DNA of 64,000 nucleotides from Physcomitrium patens. Taxonomy: Eukaryota; Streptophyta; Bryopsida; Funariales; Funariaceae. Below the pieces are notes generated by a model. The model ran no database searches, had not been told where the DNA came from, and saw nothing but the letters and a program-made list of their open reading frames with translations. Below are positions 1 through 12,300 of the stretch, in pieces. How positions within the stretch are numbered: the stretch's first letter is position 1; each line of letters starts with the position of its first letter. The position numbers and the translations under genes were made by a program. The stretch covers positions 13,981,262-14,045,261 of the forward strand of contig NC_037264.1 of assembly GCF_000002425.4 (NCBI RefSeq), read 5' to 3'.

Positions 1-185
1 TTAGTAATAACAGTTAAAAGCAATTCCAAAAAGTATCATTCACCTATAAGAAGTACCAAATATATTCTTTCTACTATAACTTGTCTAGCCTATTGCTACT
101 TCTAAGACTTATTCCTTAGCTCTTTAAAGATATTTTTGTGTGGAATTTGATATAAAAAATATTGTACAAAAATTTATTCTTTGTG

Positions 186-490
186 TTATAGGCAAACCAT
201 ATAATAAGTATTGTCTCCTTCTTTGCTACATAATTTACTACCTACAATAAAAAAAATTCTTGTATTAAACACTATATTGTGTTGACTTAAGAGGTATACT
301 ACTACGTGCTTCATATCTAGCTTTTTAAAATGTATATGGAATGACAACAAAGAATCAACTACTTTAATTGGACTCAAATACCTAACATCTAAATACTCTT
401 TTATTTCATCTACTAGCCTTGCCATCTTAACAATAGCTTGATCATTGCCTTTATATACATACTTGATGAGATATTTGATCTTAATCTATA
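186..490 (-). pseudogene. Helitron replicase/helicase (RepHel) fragment
   Basis: Reading down from about 490, the minus strand gives K-Y-L-I-K-Y-V-Y-K-G-N-D, then a segment with DEIKEYLDVRY, a LLSFHIHF segment and SQHNIVFN. This order (KY..KYVYKG.D, then DEI..Y.D.RY.S, then F.IH, then Q..V.F) is the signature of the region upstream of the helicase core in Helitron transposases, the rolling-circle transposons that carry Rep and Pif1-like helicase domains. Only about 100 codons remain. No Rep HUH motif or helicase Walker motifs are visible in the window, so this is a relic. Positions 1-185 hold no frame I can assign. Confidence 0.8.
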
Positions 491-671
491 CTAAAACTTT
501 AACATTGATGTGAGAATTAATTTTTTTTATTAAATATAGATTATAAAGAACAACTCATTGATTTTCATACTTGAATCCATTCTATATATGCTAAAAAACG
601 TGCTTGTCATTATGTTGATGATATATGAGATATTTATTCTCATTCAATATTATTTCATTGCAAAATTATAA

Positions 672-706
<35 letters not shown>

Positions 707-766
707 TAGATACTATCCATCATATATATGGCATTGAAATATGCCACTCTATATGATCCATTATCA
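491..766. other. Spacer with poly(T) tract
   Basis: No coding signal. A run of 31 T lies at 675-705. The sequence separates the Helitron relic from the 5' LTR of element A. Confidence 0.6.
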
Positions 767-1308
767 TAGACATATATTTATTTTAATTCTTACTTAAATA
801 ATATGAATAAGTAGAAATAAATAAGAGTAGATTAATTTCATAATATCTTTTATAGAAGCTTTTTAGAAGCTCCATAAATATTGCTTTGACTTTACATGTA
901 TTTATAGTTGATTGGTAGGTTAGAAACTTGGTCAACAAGTTAATTACATACCACATATATTAGTAGCTTGCTGAACAAGCTAACTTTGTGGTGTCCATAT
1001 GCAAAACTTATGTTGTAAGTTAAGATATGTGTTGTACAAAGTCAACATGTTTTGAAAGTTCTATAGAATGTTGTCAAGTACCTCTTTAGTAGATAGTATA
1101 TATAGAAGCAAGAATGAAACCTTCTTCACTCTTGTCAACTCCTTTCTTGCTTCTACTTTAGTTTCAAGAATCTATAGTTTTTTTGTCTTTTGGCAATAGC
1201 TACTCTAATTTCTTTTTAATATTTATATTTTTTTATTTCTATTTTTTCATACTTCTTTGAAAAAATCTCACTTACTTATTTTCTTTCATGAAATTTTTGT
1301 CCTTGATA
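767..1308 (+). repeat. Element A 5' LTR
   Basis: This block aligns with 6523-7048 and, inverted, with 34479-35026. It ends TCCTTGATA, where the family end is TTGACA, and is followed by GATTGACAAGAG, as in element C. Positions 850-876 (AGAAGC, then TAGAAGCTCC) look like eroded versions of the GAA/TTC arrays seen in the LTRs of element B. The start is approximate. Confidence 0.75.
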
Positions 1309-1526
1309 GATTGACAAGAGTGTGCTTATAATATTAGAGTTTTTTTTTTTTTTTTTTTCTTGATTAAGAATACAATATCATTTTTTTTATAAGATTCAAG
1401 TATATTAAAAGTTACAGATTACTCTTTTCTAAATTGATATTGTTTTTATTATTTTCTTTATTTTCAAGCTATTTTTTTTACTTGTCTTAAGCAATATTAG
1501 ATATTTTTTTCTTCCAAGTGTTATTA

Positions 1527-2532
1527 TGGCAAAGCTTGACAAAATGAAGACTACAATGGCACATATATAAATACAATTGAGGAAATTAATACTTACAATG
1601 CATTAATTCAATTTACTACTACAAGAAAAAAGAAGAATGACAAAAAGTAGAGATATGGAGATAATTGGAGCTGCTTCAATATCTGTATCAAATTATGTCT
1701 CTCTCCTAAAATAGAACACCTTTCAAGTGCTAAAGAACCAAGAATTACCTTACTTGAGAAGTTTGATGGTACAAATTCAAAATTTTGAGGATTTATCAAT
1801 CAAGTATAATTAGCAATTGAACTTCAATTCTAAAGCTATTCAATTCTAGAATCATGAGTTAGATTTATTACAATACTACTTTCTAATATTGTATTATCAT
1901 AGTTTTCATCTTTTTTTGAATGACATGATCCAATATTCGATAATTTAAAAGCTTTTTGGGTAGAGTTTTGATTTATGTATAAAAAATATGATGTATTTCA
2001 TGTTCTAACAAATAAGATTTATATTTTATAATAAAAAAATCAATTTGTAATATTATATGCTTTATAATTTTGATAACTTGTGATTGATATGAAGTGGAAT
2101 GATGTTGCATTAATTAGCCAATTTCTTTATTTATTATAATATGAGATAAAAAAATTAATGCTGAATTTATTTAATCATCAAACATTGAATCAAGCAATTG
2201 ATTTTGCTATAAAATGTGACAATCAACTTTTTGAATTTTGGTCCAAAAATCACACAAGTAGGCCTCAACATTAATAGAATTCAATGGCAATACCAACATC
2301 TTTTCAATGCATACTTTCAGAACTAGAAGATATGAAAATTAATGTGGTATGTTTCAAACTTCTTATTGAGCAAGAAAAGACTCATTGTCATTAAGAAGGA
2401 TTGTGTTTATATTATGGAGAATCAAAACATATTATTCAACATTATTTAAAGAAGAAATACAATCATAAAATGAGAAGTATAATTATTAAAGAAGAAGATT
2501 TCTTAAAAAATAAGTTTGTACAGCTACAATAA
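1527..2532 (+). pseudogene. Element A gag relic
   Basis: Possible start ATGGCAAAGCTTGAC at 1527, aligned with the gag start of element B near 21159. The capsid region is full of stops. The nucleocapsid knuckle is recognisable at about 2398-2445 (GLCLYYGES.H), with the second Cys changed to Tyr compared with CLYC in B. The frame of the knuckle ends at TAA 2530-2532, at the same aligned place as the TAG that ends gag in B and C, so this is probably the original gag stop. The bases before it (TTA AAA AAT AAG, 2503-2514) contain A AAA AAT, a canonical -1 slippery heptamer. Confidence 0.7.
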
Positions 2533-2574
2533 GAACCGTACAATTAGAACCTTATACAACATCTAATGAAGGTC

Positions 2575-3200
2575 TTATTCTTTCCTCAAAATCTTCTTCT
2601 TATTTTACAATAGATGTTAGTTTACAACCTAAACATTACAAAGCCTCTACATTGTTAGATTCACGAGTGTCAACTTGTTTTTTAGATGAAGAGTTTTTTA
2701 AAAGACTTAACATACTTTTTATAAAAAAATATATGAAACTTCATATAGAAGTCATAGATGATTGTTTGTTGTCCTTTAGAGCTGTTATTCATAAAATATA
2801 TTTTTTAGAAGTAATAATTAATAGACATAGTACTTTTGTAGTATTTAATATCATTAAAACTTATTCTAATCTAGTCATTTTAGATTTATTATAGTTAAAA
2901 AAGTACAATTCTCAAATAGATTGAATTTCTTATAGTTTTGACTTTTTTAAAAGTATAAATAAGAATATAATTAATGAAATAAAAAGTCATAAGTTTAGTA
3001 TAACCAAACCTATATTTGTAGATGCAAGAACTTTCTTACATGCTACAAAAGAAAGATCACCTTGTGTCATTTATGCCACACTTGTTTTTATTGGTAGAAA
3101 GATTTCAAATGGCATTCCTAGCCTACATTGAGATTTTTAAGATATATTTGAAAAAAAAAATATAGATACCTTTTTTGAACATCGTCCCTATGATTGCTTA
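2575..3200 (+). pseudogene. Element A protease relic
   Basis: An open stretch from 2652 begins LLDSRVSTCFLDEEF, an aspartic protease flap of the retropepsin type with DSR where DSG or DTG is usual. The same DSR is found in B and C. The frame is -1 relative to the gag knuckle. The later segment ending VVFNIIKTYSNLVIL matches the second half of the retropepsin of B (IIFNIIRTSSNLVIL). The relic then runs into the linker before RT. Confidence 0.75.
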
Positions 3201-4480
3201 ATTGACCTTCAAGAAGGAGTTCAACCTCCATTTGGACCAGCTTACACTTTATCACAAAATGAGTTGGTTAAACTCAAAAAATATATTGAAATAAATCTGG
3301 CCAAAAATTTCATATACTATTCCAAATCTCTAATAGGAGCTCTAATTTTATTTGTGAAAAAAAAAGATGGATAATTGTAGATGTGTGTTGATTACCAAGG
3401 ACTCAATAAGGTCACCATTAAGAATAAAGACTTGCTATCTTTGATGTTTGGATTTCTTGATTAGTTGAATCAAATCAAGATCTATATAAAAATAAATCTA
3501 TAAAGAGTATACAATCTAATATGTATCAAAAGAGATAATTAAAAGACTGCATTTTGAACTAGATATGAACATTTTGAATATAATGTCATGCCTTTTGAAA
3601 TTACAAATACACAAGCAAATTTTCAATATCTAATAAATGATGTATTTTGAAAATTTTTGAATAATTTTATTATTTGTTATTTAGATAACATCTTAATCTA
3701 TTATAAGAATTTAAAAAAATATTAACTTTATGTTTGCTATGTATTACAAAAACTAAAAGATTTAAGATTCTTTGCCAAGATAGAAAAGTGTATATTTTAT
3801 ATCACTCAAGTCAATTTTTTGAGACACATCATTTCAAATGATAGACTTATAATAGATCCTAAGAAAGTTCAAATTATTATGGATTGGAAGATCTTAAAAA
3901 TAATAAAAGATGTCTATTGCTTTTTGGGATATGCCAAAAATTATTGAATCTTCATCAAGGACTTTTCTTAAGTTGTAGCTCTACTTATATATTTGACTTG
4001 TAAAGATAAATTTCAATAGAATTAAGAAAGATAAGTAATATTTGAAGCTTTGAAAACAACATTTATTTTTTCATCAATCTTTTATTGCGTCAACTTTTTT
4101 GAGCTATTTTTTTATGAAAATAGATGCTTTAGATGCCATATTGTTACAAATAAGAATTGATGATAAATTTCACCTATTAGCTTTTTATTCCAAATTTTTT
4201 TAGTCACTAAGATCAACTAAAAGATCCATGATAAAGAACTTCTTGCAATCATAGATTTGTTTCAAAAATGGCACCATTATTTAAAAGGTACACTTGATTT
4301 AATGACAGTATATATAAATCATAAGAATCTTGAATATTTTATGTTAGTACATATTTTGAATTGTCATCAAGCTCATTAGAGCATGTCCTTATCAAGATTT
4401 AAATTCAAGATCACTTATTGACCAAAAAAATAAGGTTTATCAATAACAAATAATTTTCTTAAAGTTAAAATATCTTCATC
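3200..4480 (+). pseudogene. Element A reverse transcriptase and RNase H relic
   Basis: Translated pieces match element B in order: the start of the RT fingers near 3300-3420 (ILFVKKKDG, then CVDYQGLNKVT), the palm near 3560-3720 (HFEYNVMPF, and then a Y-L-D-N version of YLDD, so the second catalytic Asp is lost), the thumb near 3780-3960, RNase H near 4090-4280 (F.KIDALDAILLQ, then KELLAIIDLF), and the YINHKNLEYF box near 4311-4345. Stops occur about every 20-60 codons. The reading order is intact, so there has been little large-scale rearrangement. Confidence 0.75.
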
Positions 4481-4649
4481 TTTAAGCAATAAAATCAACA
4501 CTAACTATTGATTCAACTTTCATTTACCAAGTTCAGTCAAGTATGTTTTCTAATCTTCTTATTTATGATATTAAAAAAAATCCTTTAAAGTCTCATGTTT
4601 CTTCTTAATTTGAATTCAAGAACAATCTACTATATTTTGAGAGGTGCTT

Positions 4650-5530
4650 ATATGTTTGAGTAGGTAAAGCATAATTACATGTTCTCTAAGTGCGTCACAA
4701 CTTTCTAGTAGCAAGATATTTTGGATACAATAAGACTTTAAAACTAATAGCTAAAGGTTTTTGTTAGCTCCAAATATGGAAGCTGATCAAAGTTTTTTTA
4801 CAATCTTTTGATATTTATTTAAGATCAAAGACTCCTCATCATCAACCTTACAAACCTTTTTAGTCATTATCCATTCTAGAACAACTATGATCTTTTATTT
4901 CTATGGATTTTATTATGAATCTTTTAATCTCAAATTCTTATGACTCTATATTCATGATAATAGATCCTTTCATCAAGATGGCATATTTTTGTGCCATATA
5001 TAAAATCTATCATAAGTTAAGAAACAATCAAGTTTTTCCTTGATAATATCTATTGTTATCATAGATTGCTTAAGGAGATTACATTGGATAAAGGAATTTA
5101 GTTTGTATTAAGATTTTAGAGAATACTTTTTAAGATTCTAAAGATGGACATAAAACTATCTTTGGCTTTCCATCCTTAAATTAATTGACAAATAGAATGT
5201 ATAAATCAAGTTTTGGAGTAATATTTGAGATATACTATCAACTACTAATAAGATGATTAGATAATTCTTTTACTATTTATAAAGTTTATTTATAATAATA
5301 TGATATATTTTTCTATGTAATATATATATATATATATATATATATTTATTATAATTATCATCTACAATTTGATGTTTTTGACTTTTCAAAAGTTAATAAT
5401 CTTGTGAAGATTTAATAAATTATTTATCTGAGCTACATACAACAATAAAGGCATGACTAAAAAAAATCAAAAATAATAAAAGACTAATGTGGATGCCTAT
5501 CATAAGAAATAACTTCATTTCCATATTGAT
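4650..5530 (+). pseudogene. Element A integrase relic
   Basis: Segments corresponding to the H2C2 zinc finger (about 4650-4880), the catalytic core start (MDFIMNLLISNSYDSIFMI near 4899-4960), the D-R/K-G-Q block (about 5085-5110) and the HP..N.Q.ECINQVLE.YLRY block (about 5168-5235) follow each other as in element B. An AT microsatellite at 5319-5345 interrupts the C-terminal part. Many stops; not functional. Confidence 0.7.
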
Positions 5531-5584
5531 AATAAGATCTAATTACTTTGTCATAATATTAAAACTATTCGTCTTTGTAATAAG

Positions 5585-5932
5585 TTGGATTATTGTAGAT
5601 TTAGACCATTTCTTATTTGTAAAGAAATCAATCTAATTGCTTATCAATTACATCTATTAGAGTGTATAAAAGTTCATCCTCTATTTTATATGTCTCTTTT
5701 GAAGCCATATAAGATAGTGAATATCTTGAAAAGAAGGCAAATACCATTGCCTCCTATAGAAGTGGATAATAATGAAGAATTCAAGATAGAAGAAATCTTA
5801 AACTTGAGGCAATGCCAACTCAAGTTGGAATATCTTATTCATTGGCATGGATACAATATTAATAAATATACATGGAAGCCAATAAAAAATCTTACAAATG
5901 TAATAAAAAAAATCAAAGGTTTTCATCAATGA
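5585..5932 (+). pseudogene. Element A GPF module and chromodomain, still open
   Basis: An uninterrupted 115-codon piece. Residues about 1-45 contain the end of the integrase (RFRPFLICKEI.L.AYQL, then VHPLFYMSLLKPY), which is the GPY/F-type module. Residues about 70-115 form a chromodomain: E.F.IEEILN, then LEYLIHWHGY, then TWKP.KNL. Chromodomains bind methylated histone H3 tails and steer integration of chromoviruses into heterochromatin. This is the longest intact stretch of A. It aligns with 27847-28170 in B and with the split copy in C. Confidence 0.85.
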
Positions 5933-6229
5933 CATCTATCAAAATCAAGATGAAGGATAGTAAATCTTTGCTGTGAAAAAATATAATTTAGAGAAGATTA
6001 TATTCTATCTTTTATCCTTGTTTATAGTTTTTGTACAATTGTGGCATTAAGAAGATGAAAAACTAATAGCTAGTAGATTCAATTAAAAAACCATCATTTT
6101 TTGACTTACTAAATCAGACATTGTAATTATCACAACCTTCAAGATGACGTAATAAAAATGAATATTTTCAAGAATAACATATTCTTTGTTGAATAGATAA
6201 AAAGATACAATGCATTTGGTATTACAACC

Positions 6230-6475
6230 TAGGAAGGAGGTATTGATGTTTGGTGATTTTATTGGAGGTAGAAATAATTCCTAATGGTGTTACAAATATT
6301 TTGTTTAAAACAAGTTATGAAGGTCTCAACAATAAACAAATAACAAGATGGTATTTTTACCTTAGAATGGGACATTATTGATGGCTGAGAAGACCTATTA
6401 ATGACCTTCAAAGGAAATAAATATTAGAGTATGTGGAAAATATAATTTGCAACATCTTAGACTTTGTCAACATGT
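6230..6475 (+). pseudogene. Element A extra 3' ORF relic
   Basis: From 6367 the plus strand reads MGHY, stop, WLRRPINDL, then QRK, stop, ILEYVENII. This aligns with EVGHYRWLQGPMNHLPRE and what follows in the small open frame of element B at 28455-28715. Both lie after the chromodomain and before the 3' LTR. I do not recognise the protein family. Confidence 0.55.
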
Positions 6476-6522
6476 GATCACCGCTCCTTGTGGAACTTGT
6501 TTCTATAAGGGAAAATAATTTC

Positions 6523-7048
6523 ATGAACATATATTTATTGTAATTATTACTTGAATAATATAAATAAATAGAAATAAATAAAAATATATTAATTTTATAA
6601 TATCTTCTAAGAAAGCTTTGTAGAAGCTCCATAGATGCTATTTTGATTTTATATAAGTTTGTAGTTAATTGATAGGTTAGAAACTTAGTCAATAAGTTAA
6701 TTACTTGCCACAAGTATTGATAATTTGTAAAACAATCTAACTTTGTGGCATCCATATAGAATACTTGCCTTAGAAGATAATATACATGTTGTACAAAGTC
6801 AACATATTTTATTGCCACATAGCTCTCAGATAGATAGTATATTAGAAAAAAGAGTGAAGCTATTTTCACTCTTGTCAATTATTTTTTTTCTTTTAGTCTA
6901 GTTTCCAGAGTTTATAGTTTTTTTGTCTTTTGGTAATAACTATTTCAGTTTCTTTTTAATATACATATTTCTTTATTTTTATTTTATCATACTTCTTTGA
7001 AAAAGTCTTACTTATTTATTTACTTTCATTGAATTCTTGTCCTTGATA
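6523..7048 (+). repeat. Element A 3' LTR
   Basis: Aligns with 767-1308 over its whole length and ends TCCTTGATA like the 5' copy. The purine-rich AAGGGAAAATAA just before it is the likely relic of the polypurine tract. Confidence 0.75.
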
Positions 7049-8339
7049 CCTATGTAAAAAATACTTGATGATTATTTAATATAAATTTACATTCTTATTT
7101 AATGGTAGGTAGATCAAAATTAATCTATCAATATCATAAAAAATATGCACCTTTTTTTTGGCTCTAAAAATCAGGAAGATATACAAATGTAGCAAATTTT
7201 ATTTTTGATACTCACTTATCTAATTTTTTTCAACTACTTCTCTCTGCCATTGATTCTTTATTATACCATCCAATATCCCTCAGATCTTCATATACAAAAC
7301 TCACACCATAATGTTTGTATTTTCTACCATGATTTACTTTGAAAAGATCTCAAAAATTATTTTGTTCCAACTTGGATTATAAATAAATGTAATAAAGGCA
7401 TATGTTGAGACCTTACAACTACCATTGTATCATAAAGCATGACAAACTTCCAAACAATATAAGCAAAAAAATCCTTCTTTCAACTTTTAATGCTCCTTAT
7501 TCTTCATGTACAACTACCATATTCATAAATCCCAGATATAACTCTCCCTTGAGCAAACTTTGATTTATTGCCAAAAAATTAAGTTCATTTTTTACAATCT
7601 TTGTTGCCATATCTACTAAATACTATTGCTACAACTTATTTTCAGAGTGCAACAATGGTGGTTGATTTCTCTACACTTGCGTACAATAGACATAATGTCC
7701 TTGCATCATTATTTGCCTATTACTATTTAATTATTTCACATTGCCTGGCCATCCATCATCTCTAGTAGCAAAGATGATAGAATATTATATAAGATCATAT
7801 GCATGTACAAAGATATCTATCATAATTAAACTTTTATTCTTGTGTTTTACTACAATATCATGCTTATTTATTTTTTCAACTTAGTTTAAGTATCCGCCAC
7901 TTCAAATACATCACAACTTCCACACTTTAATATTTTACTATGCTATCAAAATTCTACTATTGTTTTGCCAATAAGCTACAATATCACAACTTGCTACACC
8001 TATTGCCACAACCCTCCTACACTAAAGACTCCTATGATCCAAACTTTATTCCTCTCTTGTACTGTCCATATTATAATTGAATATCTTTGTATCAAATAGT
8101 ATAATAATTTTTCATCTCGTATAAGGCAATACCTTAATATTAATATATCTTACAATAATACTATGTCATACAATAAATCCAAGCTTGTATCTAGCAACAA
8201 AGCACTTTGATACAAAAGATCTAATAAAAAAATAACATCTTATAATACATAAATTAAAAAAAAATAAAAATAAAAAATTTATTTTTATTTTTTATATTTT
8301 TAATCTATTCTATTTTAATTTGTTATACCATAAGTTAAA
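7049..8339. other. Unassigned AT-rich sequence
   Basis: No credible coding region. On the minus strand near 7460-7510 there is a short LKEGFFCLYC stretch reminiscent of the family I gag knuckle, but it has no support on either side. The rest gives no match to other parts of this window. Confidence 0.4.
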
Positions 8340-8920
8340 AAAAAGAAAATATTCTTGTTAAAAATAAGATGATGAATTTACATATAAATAAGTCAAGCTA
8401 CCTTTTACACCATTGTTACACTACATTCCTTGTAGCTTGAAAGAATTAAGGCTTTAAAGACTAAATCCTTACAAAATCTTAGATGAATCTCCAACAATTG
8501 CAATACTAATTTGTAGTAGTCTATTGTGTGATTTGAATGTTTTTTTTTTTCCCATTATTTTCATAGAATTATACTTTATAAGAATAATACACAATGTAAT
8601 TAAAACAAGAGTAGACTTTAGTACAATAAGAAATGTCACCAATTCATACAAGCACATAGATTTAAGATTGATTTGTTCCTAATTTTTAATTACTTCTACA
8701 ATGACTTAATTGCCTTACTATTAGAAGAAATGTCCTTTTTGTGCTAAATCTTGGTCTAAGCATAGTACAAAGAAATATCATCATGTCTTTCATTTATTTT
8801 CATGTGATTTTCTAATCTTTTGTTCATCTTTAAACTTCTATTTTATGTTTGTTTGGTGTGCCTATTTTTCTTTTGAATATCTTTTTTCTTGTCCTCTAAC
8901 ATTTTAATACCATGGTTACC
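8340..8920. repeat. Repeat R, copy 1
   Basis: Aligns with 47770-48075 joined to 59909-60240, the flanks of composite element D. Shared landmarks are the AAATCTTAGATGAATCTC block, the AGAAGAAATGTC block and the TTGTGCTAAATC block. Here the sequence is continuous, so it serves as an empty-site paralogue. Function unknown; no open frame. Confidence 0.7.
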
Positions 8921-9701
8921 TTGAGTTTGTCCTCAAATTTATAGTTACAATAATGTAGAAAGGAAAAGATCTCCCTTATATATGTGATGTAATTTTATAA
9001 TAAAATATTGATTAAAAATAAGGTGATGATTAGTCATAATATATTTTTATACATCAAAAATTATATTAGCAGTAATTTCATTCCAAACTTCAATAAGATT
9101 ACTTATTATTAAAAAAAATAATATAATATTATACAAGATTTGAATATTATTTAAAGTATTGAAGAAATAATTATTCCATTAGGTTGCACTATTCATTTTT
9201 TTGTAAATCACTTTCATCAATTTTTAATTTATGATGCATTTTCAAAAACCAAAAAGTATTTTTGTAAAATACCAAAGATTTGAAATTAATTAGTTGAGTG
9301 CAAGCTAGGATTTCTTTCTTGTTAATGCTTGAAAGAGAGTCTAAAAGCTCTAATTATCCAAAGAAAAGATTATTGGAATAAGGTACTATAGAAGAATTTT
9401 CTATGGAAACTTTGATTACTTTTGAAAAATTGATACAAATAGTAATAATAGAATGGAAATAGAGAAGTGATGTATTAATAGATTTTATTGCCAACATCAG
9501 ATCTTTGTCTTCAAAGCCTAGTTTGGAGATTATTGTCAAGACTAGACACTTTTTAAAAAAGGTATATCTTTGAGTGTAAGATCTTGAGACACTCAAAGGA
9601 TAATAACTAAGTATGCCATATAATAATCTTGATTGTGTTGCAAATCTAAGTAGTACAAATAGTCAAAAACTTGGTTTCGATATTTAAAAGATTAGCAGCA
9701 T
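8921..9701. other. Unassigned flank of element E
   Basis: AT-rich, with no recognisable gene. An 80-codon minus frame at 9354-9596 has no family resemblance and is probably chance. The last four bases (9698-9701, GCAT) are the left target duplication of element E. Confidence 0.5.
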
Positions 9702-10663
9702 TGTCATGATGTAATGTGGCAAATGAATGAAAAAAAGAAGAAAATATTATATTATAGAAGATCATATTTTAAAATATTATAGCAAATAATCTTAGAAATA
9801 TGGATAATAGTCAAAAAGATAGTAAAACAAAAAAGTGCTAATGCTGCCTTTTTGCAAAATAGGCTTCTATTTACTTTGTAGAGCCATAAATAAGGAAAAA
9901 TAAAGCATATTGGAAAATTAAATGATATAAGTATATATAGAAGAGAATTAAGAGTAGATTTTAGTAAAATTTACCTTAAGAAGCTAAGAATTGATACTTG
10001 GAGAGGACGGATTGTCAACCTAGGTCGAAATCAGACCTTGAGGTACAAAACCATAGACCTACAGTGACTCCATAGTTCTTTGGTAGATTAAAAAGTAGGA
10101 TTTGAGAATAGAATTAAAGAAGTATTTTTGGGCATTGGTTTCATATCATTTGAATAAATATTGAGATTTTGAGAGATTTTCAAAGTTAGTGATGTTCTTG
10201 GTAGGATTAGAATTTAAAAAATAAAAATATGTTTATAAATTTAAGGTTTTCTTGAATTTTGAGGTATCTATACAGATGAAATTTGGATAGTATTTTGGTG
10301 TATTAGTTATAAATGTATATAAAAAATTTAATTCAATCAAATGATTAAATTAAAGTGTATGAGAATTTTGTGGATTGAGGTTTCAAAAATTGGAGTTTGA
10401 AGGTCAGTGAGAGTTTTTAAGATCCTCAGTAATTTTTCAATTGAATTAAAGTATTTTTTTTTATATGGATATTAAACTTGATTTCTAATATTTAAGTAAA
10501 ATTTGAAATTAATTAAATGGATAAAAAAGAAAATACTGATATTAGAAGTTTAATATTTAGATTGGAATAGGAATCCATGCAATACTTGATTGGATTATCT
10601 TGCGTTTCTTTCAATTGCTAGGTGCCCAATACGTTCTCAAGCAAGAACACTCAAAATAAAATA
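9702..10663 (+). repeat. Element E 5' LTR (type Z)
   Basis: Starts TGTCATGATGTAAT and aligns with 37697-38660 and, inverted, with 38853-39950 and 46205-47702. The end is set by the primer-binding-site relic four bases downstream and by alignment with the 3' copy. Confidence 0.85.
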
Positions 10664-10712
10664 TATTTGGTAAACTTGATGTAAAAAGCTTGAGGTGAAA
10701 GGTGTTTGGAAT
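10664..10712 (+). other. Element E primer-binding-site relic
   Basis: Four bases after the LTR the sequence reads TGGTAAACTTGATG, followed by AAGCTTGAGGTG. The D2 unit has TGGTGAATCCGACCTG, followed by AAGCTTGAGGTGG, at the same place. The shared TGGT.AA start and the spacing identify the site; the tRNA cannot be named from this eroded copy. Confidence 0.6.
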
Positions 10713-10737
10713 TATTTTTGGTTTATTTAAAATATGG

Positions 10738-12103
10738 AGAAGGAAGAAAAGAGAATGGAAGGAAAGGCTTTTAATGGTGCTTCAAGTAAAGTTGGAAGTA
10801 GAGCTATAAGTAGAAGATAAGGTATATATTTTGATCCCAAATCTGCAAGCACATTTGAGGCTTTTTTTCTATTTATGCAACATCAACAAGTTAAAAATTA
10901 CAAAAAAGATATAGCAAACAAAGCATTAGAAGTGATTGTGGATAAGATTGACCAATTTGAAGGAAAAGATATTATATAAAAGAGATAGAGTTGAAGTGTA
11001 TTTCAAAGAAGGAGATGATTCAATTATTTAAATTAGCTACTATACCAAAGATAAGAAATCAAGTGAAATCTATTATAGGATATTTTGGAGGTTCATAGGA
11101 GAAATTTTGACAAACATTGAAGGATGAATTTTTCTTGGAAGATAGTGATTGAATTACAAAGAAGTCATTTTTTGAATAGATTGAAAGGCCTTAGGAGGAT
11201 CTTCAAGCAAAAAAAATTTAAGAAATTTTGAAAAGCAATATTCTAATTTATCAAAAAAAAAAAGGTAATTATTGGATTCAAATAAAGTGGAGTTTTTTCT
11301 TTAAGTGACTAATAGAGAGTTATAAAAGAAGTTAGAAATCTTGCTTGAAGATAAAAAAAAAAAGATGAAATATTGATAACAAATTAAACAGAAGTAAAAA
11401 AAATAGTAAGATTGTTTGCAAAAAATAAATAAATAAATAAAATAAAGAATGGAGTAGGTATTCAATGACTATTATAAGTATTTAAGGTAAAAATACCTAT
11501 TACCCATCTTATATCTATAATTCAACCTTCAATGGTTATAATACAAAAAGAAGAAATGGACATTGATGAAATCATATAAGAAATGAGAGATTTATAAATA
11601 AAATTTGTAAAACTTGAAGAGAAGAATCAATTATTAAGAATATCAAGAAGACAAAAATTGGGACCATGAAAGGTGCATGTTGTATAATAGCATGGATCAT
11701 TCAAGAAGGAAATGTGAAGATTTTACAAAGACATTATGCAAAAGAGTTGTTTTTTTAAAAATGGTATGATATATTTAAAAAAGAATGGAGAAAAATTGAA
11801 GACAAACTTTGGTGAGGGGAGGATGAATTTACTTATAAATGAAATATTTAAAATCTCAAGAAATAAAGCTTTAACATATTGGATGGAAGCAAATCTAGAT
11901 AAATGTTTAAGCATAAATCTAGAATTTTTAGGAGAATCTAATTTTTTGTAATAAAATGCAATGAGTTTTTCTTAAAAAAAAAAAAAGTTATTAGAAATGA
12001 TTTAGAATGTGGTGGAAATAATATTTGGAAAATTATTAGGTAGAATGATCTAGTATATAGATTATTAATGCATGCTCATATTGCAAAGAGTCAATTTGAA
12101 GTA

Positions 12104-12136
<33 letters not shown>

Positions 12137-12300
12137 CAAATAATAGATGAAATTAAAGAAGGCCCGTCAAAAAGAACTCCAAGAGAAGAAAAAATACAAC
12201 AACAAAAGAATCCTATGCATGAAGAGAAAACAAAGAATATTTCTACAAAAGAAAGAAAAATTGTGAAATAATAAGCAAAAGCTCTTGCTTATAAATAACA
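10738..12300 (+). pseudogene. Element E gag relic
   Basis: Starts MEKEEKRMEGKAFNGASS and aligns with the D2 gag start MENENKNFEGSLGGVSG. Further matching stretches are STFEAFFLFMQHQQ, KALEVIVDKIDQFEGK and, near 11670-11720, the CCHC knuckle in the form C-M-L-Y-N-S-M-D-H-S-R-R-K-C, with the second Cys changed to Tyr. Stops and small frame changes are frequent. The relic continues through lysine-rich linker sequence to the protease. Confidence 0.75.

Larger units (their letters stand above)
767..7048 (+). mobile_element. Element A: decayed chromodomain Ty3/gypsy retrotransposon
   Basis: Two related LTR-like blocks (767-1308 and 6523-7048) flank relics of gag, protease, RT, RNase H, integrase, a chromodomain and a small extra ORF, all on the plus strand and in the usual gypsy order. 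The internal sequence aligns along its length with element B (20454-29058) but is far more AT-rich and full of stops, so A is an older member of the same family. Target duplications could not be identified. The outer LTR ends are estimates within about 15 bases at the 5' side. Confidence 0.85.

Noticed and set aside
7460-7510. Minus-strand LKEGFFCLYC stretch like a gag knuckle
   Set aside because: Only about 10 residues match, the last His and Cys are absent in the right places, and no protease follows.
9354-9596. 80-codon minus-strand frame
   Set aside because: No family resemblance, no homologous frame elsewhere in the window and AT-rich low-complexity surroundings.
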